Assembly (NCBI RefSeq): GCF_008369935.1
Contig: NZ_VTUZ01000003.1
Coordinates: 124,001 to 188,000, forward strand
Source of the DNA: Paraburkholderia panacisoli
Lineage (GTDB): Bacteria > Pseudomonadota > Gammaproteobacteria > Burkholderiales > Burkholderiaceae
Length of the DNA: 64,000 bases
Direction of reading: 5' to 3'
Position numbers and translations under genes: made by a program. Positions 8,994-18,910 of this stretch are shown in pieces. Position 1 is the stretch's first letter, and each line of letters begins with the position of its first letter. Below the pieces are notes generated by a model. It did not search any database. It was not told the DNA's origin and saw only the letters and a list, made by a program, of their open reading frames with translations.

Positions 8994-9425
8994 TCAAGCG
9001 CCCGCAGACGCTTCAAGTTCCGCGAGACGTTTGCGCAGCAAGCGATCCTCCTGGAAGCGTTTAGTTTCATCGCGGATCACCGCAACGATGCCGCTAAGTT
9101 CGTTTTGCGACGAATGCAGCAGAGCGACCGTGAAGGCGATCGACAGAGACCGTCCATCCTTGTGCACAGCGGGGACACGAAGCACATCGTTGCCATATCG
9201 GGTTTCGCCCGTTGACATCGTTTTGTGATAACCGTCCCAATGGCGACCGCGCAAACGTTCCGGAATGATCAGATCCAGCGATTTTCCGAGCACCTCGCTT
9301 TGCGTAAAGCCGAACATGTGTTCGGCCGCAGGGTTCCAGAAAGTAATGCTGCCGTGTAAATCGGAAATGATGATGGCGTCGCCGATTGCGTTGGCAAGTT
9401 GCTGAAAGTCGATAGCGCTTTGCAT
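8994..9425 (-). CDS. Stand-alone PAS-domain sensor protein
   Basis: The 143-residue protein is one PAS domain: DAIIISDLHGSITFWNPAAE, then HMFGFTQSEVLGKSLDLIIP, GRHWDGYHKTMSTGETRYG and VIRDETKRFQED, followed by a short C-terminal coiled helix. No kinase, GGDEF or HTH output is attached, so it probably signals by partner binding or is a truncated sensor. Ligand (heme, FAD or small molecule) cannot be told. It sits downstream of the oxalate operon beyond a strong hairpin and is probably transcribed separately. Confidence 0.85.
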   Translation of the reverse strand: MQSAIDFQQLANAIGDAIIISDLHGSITFWNPAAEHMFGFTQSEVLGKSLDLIIPERLRGRHWDGYHKTMSTGETRYGNDVLRVPAVHKDGRSLSIAFTVALLHSSQNELSGIVAVIRDETKRFQEDRLLRKRLAELEASAGA

Positions 9426-9463
9426 GACGTTGCCCCGGATGGAAACATAAGTGTTCGAATCGG

Positions 9464-9492
9464 GTACGGCGCCGCCGACGACGGCGCCGTAC
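9464..9492 (-). terminator. Strong GC hairpin between frc and the PAS gene
   Basis: GTACGGCGCCG and CGGCGCCGTAC form a perfect 11-bp stem with a 7-base loop, 40 bp after the frc stop. This is a likely end of the oxalate operon transcript, though no T-run follows on the minus strand. Confidence 0.6.
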
Positions 9493-9531
9493 TCTCAGGC
9501 CCAAGCATACCAGCGGGCCAGGGTGCCGCCG

Positions 9532-10782
9532 TTAAACCGCTTTGACTTCGCGTAAGTTGAAGATGTCCTGCTGGCTGTAGCCAAGGCCTGCCAGCACCTC
9601 GTCCGTGTGTTCTCCGAGCAGCGGCGACGCGGTGACTTCCGGCTTCATATCCGAGAATTTGATCGGGCTGCCAACAGTGAGATACGAACCACGCTTCTTG
9701 TGCGGGACTTCGACGATCGTACCGCTCGCGCGCAGCGACGGATCGTTGGCGAGTTCCTTCATCGTCAGCACTGGCGCGCAAGGAATGTCGAACTTGCGCA
9801 AGATGTCGACCGCTTCGAATTTGGTCTTGTCGGCGAGCCACGCTTCGATCGTTTTGAAGATTTCGAAGATATGCGGTTGACGCGCTTCAGCGGTCTTGTA
9901 GGCTGGGTCAGCGATCCACTCGGGTTTGCCGAGCGCGTTACAGATCGGCTCCCATGCGTGGCCCTGGATCGTGAAGTAGATATAAGCGTTCGGGTCCGTT
10001 TCCCAGCCCTTGCACTTGAGCACCCAGCCCGGTTGCCCGCCGCCGCCAGCATTGCCGCCGCGTGGCACCACGTCGCTGAACTCGCCGTGCGGGTATTGCG
10101 GATATTCCTCGAGATACCCGACTCGCTCCAGACGTTGCTGGTCGCGCAGCTTCACGCGGCACAGGTTCAGCACGCTATCCTGCATCGACACCGCGACTTT
10201 CTGGCCTTTGCCGGTTTTGTCGCGTCCCAGCAGCGCGGTGAGAATGCCGATTGCCAGATGCATGCCGGTGTTGCTGTCGCCGAGCGCGGCGGCGCTAATG
10301 GTAGGCGGACCGTCCCAGAAGCCGGTGGTGGACGCAGCGCCGCCTGCGCATTGGGCGACGTTCTCATAGACTTTCAGGTCGTCGTAGTGATGGCCGTCGC
10401 TGAAGCCCTTCACCGAAGCGACGATCATCTTCGGATTCAGTTCGTTCAGGCGTTCCCACGAAAAGCCCATGCGGTCCAACGCGCCTGGGCCGAAATTTTC
10501 GACCAGGACGTCCGATTCACGGATCAGCTTTTCGAGTACTTCCTTGCCCTCAGGCTTTTTCGTGTCCAGCGTGAGCGACTTCTTATTGCTGTTGAGCATC
10601 GTGAAGTAGAGCGCGTCGGCATCGGGGATGTCGCGCAGCTGGTTACGCGTGACATCGCCCGAACCCGGCCTTTCAACCTTGATCACATCGGCGCCGAACC
10701 AGGCGAGCAACTGCGTGCACGCGGGACCGGCTTGAACGTGAGTGAAGTCGATGATCTTGATGCCTTCGAGAGGTTTGGTCAT
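9532..10782 (-). CDS. frc: Formyl-CoA:oxalate CoA-transferase
   Basis: This 416-residue class III CoA-transferase moves CoA from formyl-CoA to oxalate, giving oxalyl-CoA for the decarboxylase encoded just upstream. The catalytic aspartate is residue 169 in [16 protein letters not shown], the same number as in the Oxalobacter enzyme. Other family blocks are [34 protein letters not shown] and the glycine-rich loop [12 protein letters not shown]. Length is typical. It is the last gene of oxlT-oxc-frc, 24 bp after oxc, with a GGAGAT ribosome-binding site. Confidence 0.96.
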   Translation of the reverse strand: MTKPLEGIKIIDFTHVQAGPACTQLLAWFGADVIKVERPGSGDVTRNQLRDIPDADALYFTMLNSNKKSLTLDTKKPEGKEVLEKLIRESDVLVENFGPGALDRMGFSWERLNELNPKMIVASVKGFSDGHHYDDLKVYENVAQCAGGAASTTGFWDGPPTISAAALGDSNTGMHLAIGILTALLGRDKTGKGQKVAVSMQDSVLNLCRVKLRDQQRLERVGYLEEYPQYPHGEFSDVVPRGGNAGGGGQPGWVLKCKGWETDPNAYIYFTIQGHAWEPICNALGKPEWIADPAYKTAEARQPHIFEIFKTIEAWLADKTKFEAVDILRKFDIPCAPVLTMKELANDPSLRASGTIVEVPHKKRGSYLTVGSPIKFSDMKPEVTASPLLGEHTDEVLAGLGYSQQDIFNLREVKAV

Positions 10783-10806
10783 TTGATATCTCCTTGATTC
10801 GTCGGA

Positions 10807-12549
10807 TTACTTTTTCATTGCCGCGCTTTGCGGATTCAGATTGGTCAGGCGGCCGCTCTCGGTGCCGGCTGCTTCATCGATGACGGCATTGATCAGGCTC
10901 GGTTTGCCGGATGCGATCGCTTCGAGCAGCGCCTTCGTCAGTTCTTCCGGCGTGCTCACGTGATAACCGACGCCGCCGAACGCCTCGATCATCTTGTCGT
11001 AGCGTGCACCCTTCACGAACACGGTCGGCGCGACGTCTTTACCGCCTGTCGGGTTCACGTCGGTGCCGCGATACACACCGTTGTTGTTGAATACGATCGT
11101 GCAGACGGGCAAGTTGTAACGGCAGATGGTTTCGAGTTCCATTCCGCTGAATCCGAACGCGCTGTCACCTTCGATTGCCACAACCGGCTTATCGGTCGTG
11201 ACCGCCGCGCCGATCGCGAAGCCCATCCCGATGCCCATGATTCCCCACGTGCCCGAATCGAAGCGTTTGCGCGGCTCGTACATGTCGATGATGCTGCGCG
11301 CGTAGTCGAGGGTATTTGCGCCCTCGTTGACAACGTTGATGTCCGGGCGCGTCTTCAACACATCGCGGATCGCGCGCAACGCGCTGTGAAAGTTCATCGG
11401 CGACGGATTCTTGTCGAGCGTCGCGGCCATCTTGGCGAGATTCTTGTTCTTGCGCTCGGCAATCGCGCCGATCCACTCGGCGCCCGGCTTGCTGAAGCTC
11501 GCATCGATGCCGGCGCGCAGTGCCGCCACGCATGAACCGATATCGCCGATCACCGGCGCGGCAATCGCGACGTTGCTGTCGATTTCGGTCGGCGAGATAT
11601 CGACCTGGATAAACTTCTTCGGCTCCGCGCCCCACGTTTTGCCTTTGCCGTGCGAGAGCAGCCAGTTCAGACGCGCACCGATCAGCACGACCACGTCGGC
11701 TTCCTGAAGCACGAACGAGCGTGCCGCCGACGCCGATTGCTCGTGGGTATCCGGCAACAGACCCTTGGCCATCGACATCGGCAGATACGGAATGCCGCTT
11801 TGCTCGACGAAGCCACGGATCTCCGCATCAGCCTGGGCATACGCGGCGCCCTTGCCGAGCAGGATCAGCGGACGCTTGGCGCTCTTGAGCACCTCGATCG
11901 CACGCTTGACGGATTCCGGCGCCGGCAACTGCCGCGGCGCGGCGTCGACCACTCGCACCAGCGACTGCTGCGCCTTCACGGCATCCATCGTTTGCGCGAG
12001 CAGTTTGGCCGGTAGATCCAGATAGACGCCGCCCGGCCGGCCCGACACCGCCGCGCGGATCGCACGCGCCACGCCGATGCCGATGTCTTGCGCATGGAGC
12101 ACGCGATACGCGGCCTTCGCGTAAGGCCTGGCCGCGGTCAACTGATCCATTTCTTCGTAGTCGCCCTGCTGCAGATCGACGATTTCGCGTTCGCTCGAAC
12201 CGCTGATCAGAATCATCGGGAAACAGTTGGTGGTCGCATTGGCAAGCGCGGTCAGCCCGTTCAAAAAACCCGGTGCCGACACTGTCAGGCAGATGCCGGG
12301 CTTCTGCGTGATGTAGCCGGAAATGGCCGCGGCATTGCCCGCGTGCTGTTCATGACGAAAGCCGATGAAGCGCATCCCTTCGGCTTGTGCCAGTCGCGCC
12401 AGGTCAGTGATGGGGATGCCGACGAGTCCGAAAATAGTGTTGATGTCGTTCAATTTCAGCGCGTCGATGACTAGATGGAATCCGTCGGTCGTTTCGGTCG
12501 CCTGTTGATCCAACGTGTCGTCTGTTGTGGGCTGGTCGGCTTCTGCCAT
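10807..12549 (-). CDS. oxc: Oxalyl-CoA decarboxylase (ThDP-dependent)
   Basis: The 580-residue enzyme converts oxalyl-CoA to formyl-CoA and CO2. The thiamin-activating glutamate is in [13 protein letters not shown] (E67). The ThDP/Mg signature [13 protein letters not shown] through FNNNGVYRG lies in the C-terminal third, and the central domain has [17 protein letters not shown] typical of Oxc. The N-terminus is about 20 residues longer than in Oxalobacter. Gene order and the single strand show an operon with oxlT and frc. The cycle oxc-frc consumes a proton and, with OxlT exchange of oxalate for formate, can support a proton gradient. Confidence 0.96.
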   Translation of the reverse strand: MAEADQPTTDDTLDQQATETTDGFHLVIDALKLNDINTIFGLVGIPITDLARLAQAEGMRFIGFRHEQHAGNAAAISGYITQKPGICLTVSAPGFLNGLTALANATTNCFPMILISGSSEREIVDLQQGDYEEMDQLTAARPYAKAAYRVLHAQDIGIGVARAIRAAVSGRPGGVYLDLPAKLLAQTMDAVKAQQSLVRVVDAAPRQLPAPESVKRAIEVLKSAKRPLILLGKGAAYAQADAEIRGFVEQSGIPYLPMSMAKGLLPDTHEQSASAARSFVLQEADVVVLIGARLNWLLSHGKGKTWGAEPKKFIQVDISPTEIDSNVAIAAPVIGDIGSCVAALRAGIDASFSKPGAEWIGAIAERKNKNLAKMAATLDKNPSPMNFHSALRAIRDVLKTRPDINVVNEGANTLDYARSIIDMYEPRKRFDSGTWGIMGIGMGFAIGAAVTTDKPVVAIEGDSAFGFSGMELETICRYNLPVCTIVFNNNGVYRGTDVNPTGGKDVAPTVFVKGARYDKMIEAFGGVGYHVSTPEELTKALLEAIASGKPSLINAVIDEAAGTESGRLTNLNPQSAAMKK

Positions 12550-12612
12550 GACATCTCTCCTTGTAGTGGAGTGTTGTGTGGTCGGTCGTGATTGGTGCGC
12601 TTGTGCTGCCGT

Positions 12613-13944
12613 TTATTCAGATGAGCCGCCGGGCCATTGCTGCAGTCGTGCTTCGACGATCGTTACGCCGGCTGGCGCGCCCGAGTTTTCGATCCAGCGC
12701 TTTCTCATGGGTGCAAGGACGAACTTCGCGCAGATGGCGGCAGCGATCGATATCACCGCCGCCGAGATGAACACGGTGCTCCAGCCGCCGTTGGCCGACA
12801 GAAGCGATGCGACCGGCACCAGCATCGCGGCCGTACCCTTCGCGGTGTAAAGCGTCCCCGCATTCGCCGCGGCGTGCTTGCTGCCGAAGGTGTCCGCGCA
12901 GGTTGCGGGGAAGATCGAGAAAATCTCGCCCCAGCAGAGGAATACGGCGGCCGCGAAGAACATGAACGCATACGGGTTGTGGCCGAACTGCATCAGCCCC
13001 AGCAGCGCGACGCCTTCGCCCAGGAAGATCATGAACATCGTGTTTTCGCGGCCAATGCGGTCAGATAGAAAGCCGCACAAGGGACGGGTGAGTCCATTGC
13101 ACAGGTTGTCGATCGACAGCGTCATGGTGAGGAGCGGCAGCGTGATGCCGATCAGATTCACAGGCAACTTGGCAAAGCCGTATTCCTTCGCGATCGGCCC
13201 GAGCTGCGCGGTCGCAATGATGCCGCCGGCCGCAACGAACACGAACATCAGATACAGCACCCAGAAGAGGGGCGATCGGATCATCTCGCCGGATTTGTAG
13301 TCGATCCTGCTTGCGACGATTCGTTTTGCCGGGATCGCGGAGGCGGGCGGCTTCGGCCGTACCAGCATGGTGGCGAGCAGCAGGATGCAGACACCCTGGA
13401 AAATGCCGAAGAACATGAACGCGTGCTCGTAGCCCGAACGCTGGATCATGTTGGCAATCGGTATCACCGTTACGGCCGCGCCGGCGCCGAAACCCGCCGC
13501 AGTCAAACCGGCTGCAAGACCGCGTTTGTCCGGAAACCATTTGAGCGCCATGCCGACGCAGGTGCCGTACACACAGCCCGCACCGATACCGGCAATGACT
13601 GCTGCGACGTATAGGTGGGAGAGACTGGTCGCATGCGCGTTGATGACCCAGCCGATCGCTGCGCACAGCGCACCGCCGATCACGACCGGGCGCGGCCCGA
13701 ACTTGTCGACGAGCCAGCCTTCGACGGGCACGAGCCAGGTTTCGGTGACGATGAAAATCGTGAAAGCGGTCTGGATCGCCGCTTGACCCCAATGGTGGGC
13801 GTTGTCCATCGGCACGACGAACAGCGTCCACGCATACTGAAGGTTCGCAACGAGTCCCATGCACACGATGCCGATCGCGAGTTGCACCCAGCGGTGATGC
13901 CAGAATGGTGCGCGGCCGCCCTCCGACACATTGGAAAGTCCCAT
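12613..13944 (-). CDS. oxlT: Oxalate/formate antiporter, MFS
   Basis: A 443-residue, 12-helix major facilitator protein. It starts MGLSNVSEGGRAPF with RWVQLAIGIVCMGLVANLQY in helix 1. The signatures LVDKFGPRPVVIGG (loop 2-3), GAGCVYGTCVGMALKWFPDK and the late GLTRPLCGFLSDRIGREN match oxalate:formate exchangers. The start at 13944 is fixed by GGAGACGGAGAC just upstream; the frame is open further but not conserved. It is first in the oxalate operon, 63 bp before oxc. The promoter must lie between 13945 and the repeats near 14200. Confidence 0.92.
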   Translation of the reverse strand: MGLSNVSEGGRAPFWHHRWVQLAIGIVCMGLVANLQYAWTLFVVPMDNAHHWGQAAIQTAFTIFIVTETWLVPVEGWLVDKFGPRPVVIGGALCAAIGWVINAHATSLSHLYVAAVIAGIGAGCVYGTCVGMALKWFPDKRGLAAGLTAAGFGAGAAVTVIPIANMIQRSGYEHAFMFFGIFQGVCILLLATMLVRPKPPASAIPAKRIVASRIDYKSGEMIRSPLFWVLYLMFVFVAAGGIIATAQLGPIAKEYGFAKLPVNLIGITLPLLTMTLSIDNLCNGLTRPLCGFLSDRIGRENTMFMIFLGEGVALLGLMQFGHNPYAFMFFAAAVFLCWGEIFSIFPATCADTFGSKHAAANAGTLYTAKGTAAMLVPVASLLSANGGWSTVFISAAVISIAAAICAKFVLAPMRKRWIENSGAPAGVTIVEARLQQWPGGSSE

Positions 13945-14067
13945 GTCTCCGTCTCCTGTATATTCCGTCGCGCTCAAGCGGCGCGTTGGACTTACGTGAT
14001 CGAATCGCTTCGCCACCGGTTTTGCCTGTGGCAATGAAGCGCCAATGGTCGGCCAGAGGAACTGCAC

Positions 14068-14763
14068 TAACGAAAACTGTTACTCGTTGTTCGCACTACA
14101 GCTGAGTGGAAGTTGCTGCACGTGCTGCGTGTGAGAGGAGATGCTGCGCGAGATCAGCAATAAGTAAAAGTTAAAACATTTTATGGTTTGCATTCGGGAA
14201 ACCTAATATAAAGGTTTACCTTGATTTGCTGGATTAACGGGAAAGGGGGGTATTCCCTATCCAGCACGAAAAAAACTACACGCGGATCTACGGCTGGAAG
14301 CCTTGCGCGGGCTTTCGAAGAGCATGTGCAGGTGCCTTGGGGATGCTCGCCGGATTCCCTGTGAGGCTCAAAAGACGGGAAGTGCGGCGCTCAGATTAGT
14401 GCTCGCCGCCGTTGCCGTGGCGGTGTGAGGAATACATGCATTAAGAAAGCATTATTTATCTTTGGAGAAACTTTAGGGATTGTTAATCTATGAGCCCGTT
14501 CAGCCGCGTCGTGACCCTCGCTAACCTTGGCAGCGTGGTCGCAATGAGCATGCGAACGCCGCAACTTGCAAAGCGGGTTTTTCTCTGAACGAAATCATCA
14601 GAAATTCGGGAAATGTCTTTATTCTCGCGTCGAGATATTGGCGTGACGAATAAACGATAAATGCATTCGAGGCTGGAAGCGGCTATTCCGGGAGTAGCCG
14701 AACAGGTTTTCATTTCCCGGTCTCGTCCATTGCGAAATGAGCGGCTAAGCGCCGCCCGCGCGC
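14068..14763. other. Promoter-bearing intergenic region upstream of oxlT
   Basis: An AT-richer stretch (about 14150-14260 and 14430-14480) with three related half-sites (given separately) holds the probable oxalate-operon control region. The rest shows no supported gene. The last part adjoins the haloperoxidase remnant. Confidence 0.45.
14185..14217 (-). promoter_or_regulatory. Three-half-site operator upstream of oxlT
   Basis: GGTTT (14185-14189), AAACCT (14199-14204) and AGGTTT (14212-14217) alternate in orientation at 13-14 base steps, and AAACCT-aatataa-AGGTTT is a perfect 6-bp inverted repeat. Such spacing suits a dimeric or tetrameric regulator. No obvious oxalate regulator is encoded beside the operon, so the partner is unknown. 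Confidence 0.5.
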
Positions 14764-14928
14764 TCACCTGCGGCAGATCGAGAGGGTGCACCTGCCATGA
14801 GGCGCACCCGGATCGACCTTCAACGTGGCGTTCTTCGCCAGTTTGGCCGACAGGGGCGCTGAGGCGTCGATGGGAACGATCTGGTCGTCGTCGCCGTGCA
14901 GGATTCTTGAGCTGGTTTGAAGCCGGGC
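14764..14928 (-). pseudogene. 3' fragment of a non-heme haloperoxidase-type alpha/beta hydrolase
   Basis: Minus-strand codons read ILHGDDDQIVPIDASAPLSA, then KLAKNATLKVDPGAPHG and a stop at 14764-14766. This is the C-terminal region of esterase/chloroperoxidase proteins: the acid of the catalytic triad in HGDDDQIVP and the histidine in PGAPHG. The first 220 or so residues, including the nucleophile Ser, are absent, and the last family residues after HG are replaced. It is a dead relic unless the upstream part lies elsewhere. Confidence 0.75.
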
Positions 14929-14976
14929 TGGAGAGATAACGCTCGGGTCGCCGGATGCATGGGCGGCCCGAAGCGG

Positions 14977-16110
14977 TCAATGTGACGGGTAGCCGAGCCC
15001 GAACGATTGGGCAAGCCGCGGACCCTTGAGAAGCAGCGGTTCGACCGCGCTACGACGCCTGGCCGCCCAGTCGTCGAGCGCCGTCACGACGTCTGGGGCA
15101 GGGGTGGCCAGTGCTTGAGCGAGGCTCACGGCATCGTCGGCGGCTTTCGAGGTGCCCGAACCCGTGTGAGGCCGCAGTGTGCAGGCGGCGTCGCCTACCA
15201 GCGCGATGCGCCCTTTGGCGAAAGACGGGCTCAATGCGTCGGAGATGGATTGCAGGAAGGGAGCGGGCGTCGCGGTGACGAGTTGCGACACTATGCGTGG
15301 AAGTCTCTCTAGCGCCGCTCGATGCAAGTATGCAAGCGACGGCTCGGACAGCTCGCCAGGCGCGACCGATACATGGTGACGCCTGCCGTCGCGGCCCGTC
15401 AGAAACGAGTCGGTCGACGACTCGTCAGGTTCGTTCCTGTACCAGAGCCAATTGAACCGGCGCGTGCCGGATTCGAGTGAGCCGTCTAGCGCAGGAATCA
15501 GAAACGTCATGAATAGTTCGGCATCCGAACGGTGGAGCGTCATGTTCTCGATCAGATCCGCGACATGGTCACGTTTGAAGGCGTTTTCGTCGACCACGCC
15601 GCGCCACGCGATGTAACCCGCGTACGACGAGGCGCTACCGGGAAACAATAGTGAGCGAAGCCGCGAGCCGGTGCCGTCGGCGGCGATCAGCACGTCGGCG
15701 CGAACCGCTGAGGAACCGACGTCGAAGCGGATGTCGACGCCGTCCGCGTCTTCGGCCACGCTCGCAACATGGTGCCCATAGTGAATCGCGCCGGGTGGCA
15801 ACATACTGCACAGCGACCGGTAGACAGCGTCCCACGATGAAAACGGCAGCAGTTCAGGGTCGTCGCGAATCACGTGGCCGTCCATATCGATCCAGCGTCG
15901 CCGGTGTGTGGGCACCGCAAGCATTGAGCGTGTTCGCTGGCCGTGCTGTTCGAGAAAGCGCAGCATCTGCCGGAGCACCACGACGCCGCCGCCGCGGCCC
16001 CGCAGCGGCGTGGCCGAGCGCTCGTAGACATGCACGTCGTGGCCCGTGCACGTCAGCGTCAACGCGCATGCAAGTCCTGCTATCGAACCGCCCGCAATGG
16101 CAATTTTCAT
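14977..16110 (-). CDS. FAD-dependent aromatic hydroxylase, dihydroxypyridine-monooxygenase-like
   Basis: The 377-residue group A flavin hydroxylase starts MKIAIAGGSIAGLACALTL (GxGxxG-type fold), with RGRGGGVVVL for NADPH/FAD, IAADGTGSRLRSLLFPG (DG motif), SSYAGYIAWRGVV and IALVGDAACTLRPHTGSGTS (GD motif). The YAGY-AWRG and NWLWYRN blocks are those of 2,6-dihydroxypyridine 3-monooxygenase and relatives. It lies 26 bp downstream of the molybdopterin subunit gene, last in a four-gene operon, so it probably hydroxylates the product of that dehydrogenase. The frame runs upstream to 16353, but conserved sequence begins at 16110. The exact substrate cannot be read from sequence. Confidence 0.85.
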   Translation of the reverse strand: MKIAIAGGSIAGLACALTLTCTGHDVHVYERSATPLRGRGGGVVVLRQMLRFLEQHGQRTRSMLAVPTHRRRWIDMDGHVIRDDPELLPFSSWDAVYRSLCSMLPPGAIHYGHHVASVAEDADGVDIRFDVGSSAVRADVLIAADGTGSRLRSLLFPGSASSYAGYIAWRGVVDENAFKRDHVADLIENMTLHRSDAELFMTFLIPALDGSLESGTRRFNWLWYRNEPDESSTDSFLTGRDGRRHHVSVAPGELSEPSLAYLHRAALERLPRIVSQLVTATPAPFLQSISDALSPSFAKGRIALVGDAACTLRPHTGSGTSKAADDAVSLAQALATPAPDVVTALDDWAARRRSAVEPLLLKGPRLAQSFGLGYPSH

Positions 16111-16136
16111 ATTGTCGCCGACTCCATGTGGAACCT

Positions 16137-18401
16137 CTATGCGTCGCTCTGCCGGCGCAGATTGTCGCCGCCTAATGGCATATCGCGCAGGCGCTTTCCG
16201 GTGGCATCGAACAAGGCATTGCCGAGCGCGCCTGCGGTCGGTCCCATCGATGCTTCCGCGGCGCCGAGGAATGGCGCACCCGGGCGATTGATCAGATGGA
16301 CGTTCAAACTGCGAGGAACAGCGGAGAACCGCAAAATCGGGTAACTGCTCCAATCGAAGCTCCGGATTCTCGCGGTATCGAACTTTAACTCCTCATAAAG
16401 CGTCCAGCTTGCCGATTGAATCACGCCGCCTTCGATCTGATTGCGGATGCCATCGGGGTTGACGATCTGCCCGGAGTCCACCGCGACTTCGGCGCGTTCG
16501 AGAATGACCTGGCCGGTCTCGCGCACCACGGAAATCTCGACGGCGATCGCAACATAGGCCATCAGGTTCTTGTACTTGCCGAACGCGAAGCCGACGCCGT
16601 GATTCGTCTTGCGCGGCGCGCGCGGCCAGCCGAACTTCTCCGCGGCGAGCCGGATGACGTCGCGGGCGCGCGGATCCTGCATATGCTTGAGCCGGAATGC
16701 GACCGGATCGGCGCCGGCGGCGGCGCTCAACTCATCCATGAAGCTCTCGATCGAGAAGACGTTCATATGCGCGCCGAGTGAGCGCATCGCCGACGTGTGC
16801 AAGGGCATGGTCGGCGAGAAGTTGTTCATCACGTGCATGTTCGGCAACGCGTACAGCGGGATCGCGTTGCGGTCGCCGCCGCCTTCGGGCTGAACCATCG
16901 GCGCCGACGGCGCCGGCACGAATGGTTTCTCCAGCAATTGCGCCGGCATGAGCCGGCCGGCATTCACGATCCGCTCGTTGTGCGAACTGCTCCACAGCGC
17001 GTAGTTCCAGTCGACGATGCTGCCGGTCGCGTCGAGCGAAGCCTTCACTTCGGTGACCATCGCGGGCGTGTAGTGGTCCCACGTATGCTCCTGTTCGCGC
17101 GTCCATTGCACGCGAACCGGCTGGCCCGCCATCTCGTGGGCGATCAATGCGGCATGCGCGGCGGCGTCGTCCGCACCATTGTGGCCGTAGCATCCCGATC
17201 CTTCCACGTGAATGCAGCGCACCTTGTCCTTTTGCAGCGACAGCATTTCGGCGAGCGCATCGCGTAGCGGATAGACGCCTTGCGAGTGAGTCCAGACGGT
17301 CATGGTGCCGTCCTTGAACTGCGCGACCGAGCAGGAAGGGCCGATCGAGCCGTGCAGCATATAGCGTTTGGTGTAGGTTGCGCTTAAGGTCTTCAGCGCC
17401 GTGCCGGCTGCATTGTGAGTGTTCGCAATCTCGATGTGTTCGGTGGCGATCTGCTGCAGATCGCGGTGCACGGCAGCGGGGTCGGGCAGCGCACGTCCGG
17501 CGCTCCACTGGCATCCTGCGGCCAGCGCGCGTTGTGCCTGCACGGCTTGCCATTCGTTTTTTGCGACGACGGCCAGCATGCTGCCGTTCCTGATCACCTT
17601 GACGACGCCCGGCATCTCCAGAATATCGGACGTATTGGTTTGCATCAGCCTCGCCTCGTAGACCGGCGGCAGCACCACGCGCGCATGCAGCATGTCCGGC
17701 ATGAACATGTCCTGAACATAGCTCGGGCCGCCCGTCACCTTGGCCGGAATGTCCAGTCGCGGCAACGACGTGCCGATCGTTACGAAGGTCGCCGGGTCTT
17801 TCAGCGGCGATGCTGGCGTGGCCATGCGATGCAGATCGACCGCGCCCACTGCTTCGCCGTAAGTCATCGTGCGTCCGTCGGGTGCCTTGATGATCGCGTC
17901 GTGCACGCTCAACGCGCTGCTGCTGACACCGAAGCGTTCGGCCGCGGCGTCGACGAGCAGGCCCCGCACCTGGGCGGCGGCGTTTAGCAACGCGCTGCCG
18001 CTGTCAGCCATCGTGTGGCTGCCCGCCGTGAGTCCTTCGTCTGGCGAGGCGCCCGTGTCGGCGGTCAGAAACGTGATCAGCGAGGGCGCCATGGCCAGTT
18101 CTTCAGCCGCGATTTGCAGCAGCGCGGTGCGCACGCCGGTACCCAGTTCGACCTTGCCGGTGTAGACGGTCACCTTGCCCGCCGGATCGATCTTGATCCA
18201 TGCGTCGAGAAACGGATTGGTCTTCAGGCTGCCCGCGAGCGCCTCGGTCGCTTTGGCCACGTGTACGGCGGCGCCTTCATCCGCGATCACCTGCTGGGCC
18301 ATCGCCTTGATGGCGGGGAACAAGCTGAAGCTCACGACGAGCGCGCCGGAAGTCAGGAAGCGGCGGCGTCCCTTGTCGATATCCGCGGTTTGGTCGCTCA
18401 T
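16137..18401 (-). CDS. Molybdopterin-binding subunit of an isoquinoline/aldehyde-type oxidoreductase
   Basis: This 754-residue large subunit of the xanthine oxidase family (IorB-like) has a twin-arginine export signal KGRRRFLTSGALVVSF near the N-terminus, so the complex is probably periplasmic. Family blocks include GKVELGTGVRTALLQIAAEE, GSCSVAQF-type Mo-cofactor regions, GSGCYGHNGADDAAAHAAL, VQWTREQEHTWDHY and the C-terminal LGAAEASMGPTAGALGNALF, whose Glu is the expected catalytic base. It overlaps the 2Fe-2S gene by ATGA and is followed by a flavin hydroxylase. With the multiheme cytochrome c it forms a three-part dehydrogenase for an N-heterocycle or aldehyde. Confidence 0.9.
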   Translation of the reverse strand: MSDQTADIDKGRRRFLTSGALVVSFSLFPAIKAMAQQVIADEGAAVHVAKATEALAGSLKTNPFLDAWIKIDPAGKVTVYTGKVELGTGVRTALLQIAAEELAMAPSLITFLTADTGASPDEGLTAGSHTMADSGSALLNAAAQVRGLLVDAAAERFGVSSSALSVHDAIIKAPDGRTMTYGEAVGAVDLHRMATPASPLKDPATFVTIGTSLPRLDIPAKVTGGPSYVQDMFMPDMLHARVVLPPVYEARLMQTNTSDILEMPGVVKVIRNGSMLAVVAKNEWQAVQAQRALAAGCQWSAGRALPDPAAVHRDLQQIATEHIEIANTHNAAGTALKTLSATYTKRYMLHGSIGPSCSVAQFKDGTMTVWTHSQGVYPLRDALAEMLSLQKDKVRCIHVEGSGCYGHNGADDAAAHAALIAHEMAGQPVRVQWTREQEHTWDHYTPAMVTEVKASLDATGSIVDWNYALWSSSHNERIVNAGRLMPAQLLEKPFVPAPSAPMVQPEGGGDRNAIPLYALPNMHVMNNFSPTMPLHTSAMRSLGAHMNVFSIESFMDELSAAAGADPVAFRLKHMQDPRARDVIRLAAEKFGWPRAPRKTNHGVGFAFGKYKNLMAYVAIAVEISVVRETGQVILERAEVAVDSGQIVNPDGIRNQIEGGVIQSASWTLYEELKFDTARIRSFDWSSYPILRFSAVPRSLNVHLINRPGAPFLGAAEASMGPTAGALGNALFDATGKRLRDMPLGGDNLRRQSDA

Positions 18402-18910
18402 TGCGTGCCTCCTTGGCTCGCCGCGCTTTGAGGTTGCGCTGGCGCAGCGTCGTTTGCCGGCAGGTGCGCGACCTCGCGGATCGCGGCGAGGATGCGCATA
18501 TGGGTGCCGCAGCGGCACAGGTTCGGTTCCATATGCTCGCGCAGTTCGCGCTCGGTCGGCCGGGGATTGCGGTCGAGCAGCGCTTGCGCGCGCATGATCA
18601 TGCCCGCGATGCAGTAACCGCACTGCGCGGCCTGGTGCTTGATGAAGGACTTCTGCAGCGCTCCGGGATGCTCGGCCGTGCCGAGGCTCTCGATCGTGCG
18701 CACGGGGCGGTTGCCGATCGAGGCCACGGGAATCAGGCACGAGAAGGTGGCCTGATCGCCGACAATCACCGTGCACGCCCCGCATTGTCCGAGCCCGCAG
18801 CCGAACTTTGCGCCGTGCAGATGCAAGTCGTTGCGCAGCGCATAGAGCAGCGGCGTCGAAGGATCGATATCGAGTGCCTGTTGTACGCCATTGACGGTAA
18901 GGGTGATCAT
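18398..18910 (-). CDS. (2Fe-2S) subunit of molybdenum hydroxylase
   Basis: The 170-residue protein carries two [2Fe-2S] clusters. The plant-type N-terminal site is CGLGQCGAC (C38, C43, C46) with C58. The helical C-terminal site is CGYC (97-100) with CRC (132-134). Its start at 18910 overlaps the cytochrome gene stop (ATGA), and its stop overlaps the start of the molybdopterin subunit. It passes electrons from the Mo centre to the cytochrome. The C-terminal 20 residues are Ala/Gln-rich. No signal of its own is seen, so export would depend on the partner subunit. Confidence 0.93.
   Translation of the reverse strand: MITLTVNGVQQALDIDPSTPLLYALRNDLHLHGAKFGCGLGQCGACTVIVGDQATFSCLIPVASIGNRPVRTIESLGTAEHPGALQKSFIKHQAAQCGYCIAGMIMRAQALLDRNPRPTERELREHMEPNLCRCGTHMRILAAIREVAHLPANDAAPAQPQSAASQGGTQ

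Noticed and set aside
9607..10797. 396-residue plus-strand frame opposite frc
   Set aside because: Antisense to frc with no family signature; composition of a shadow frame.
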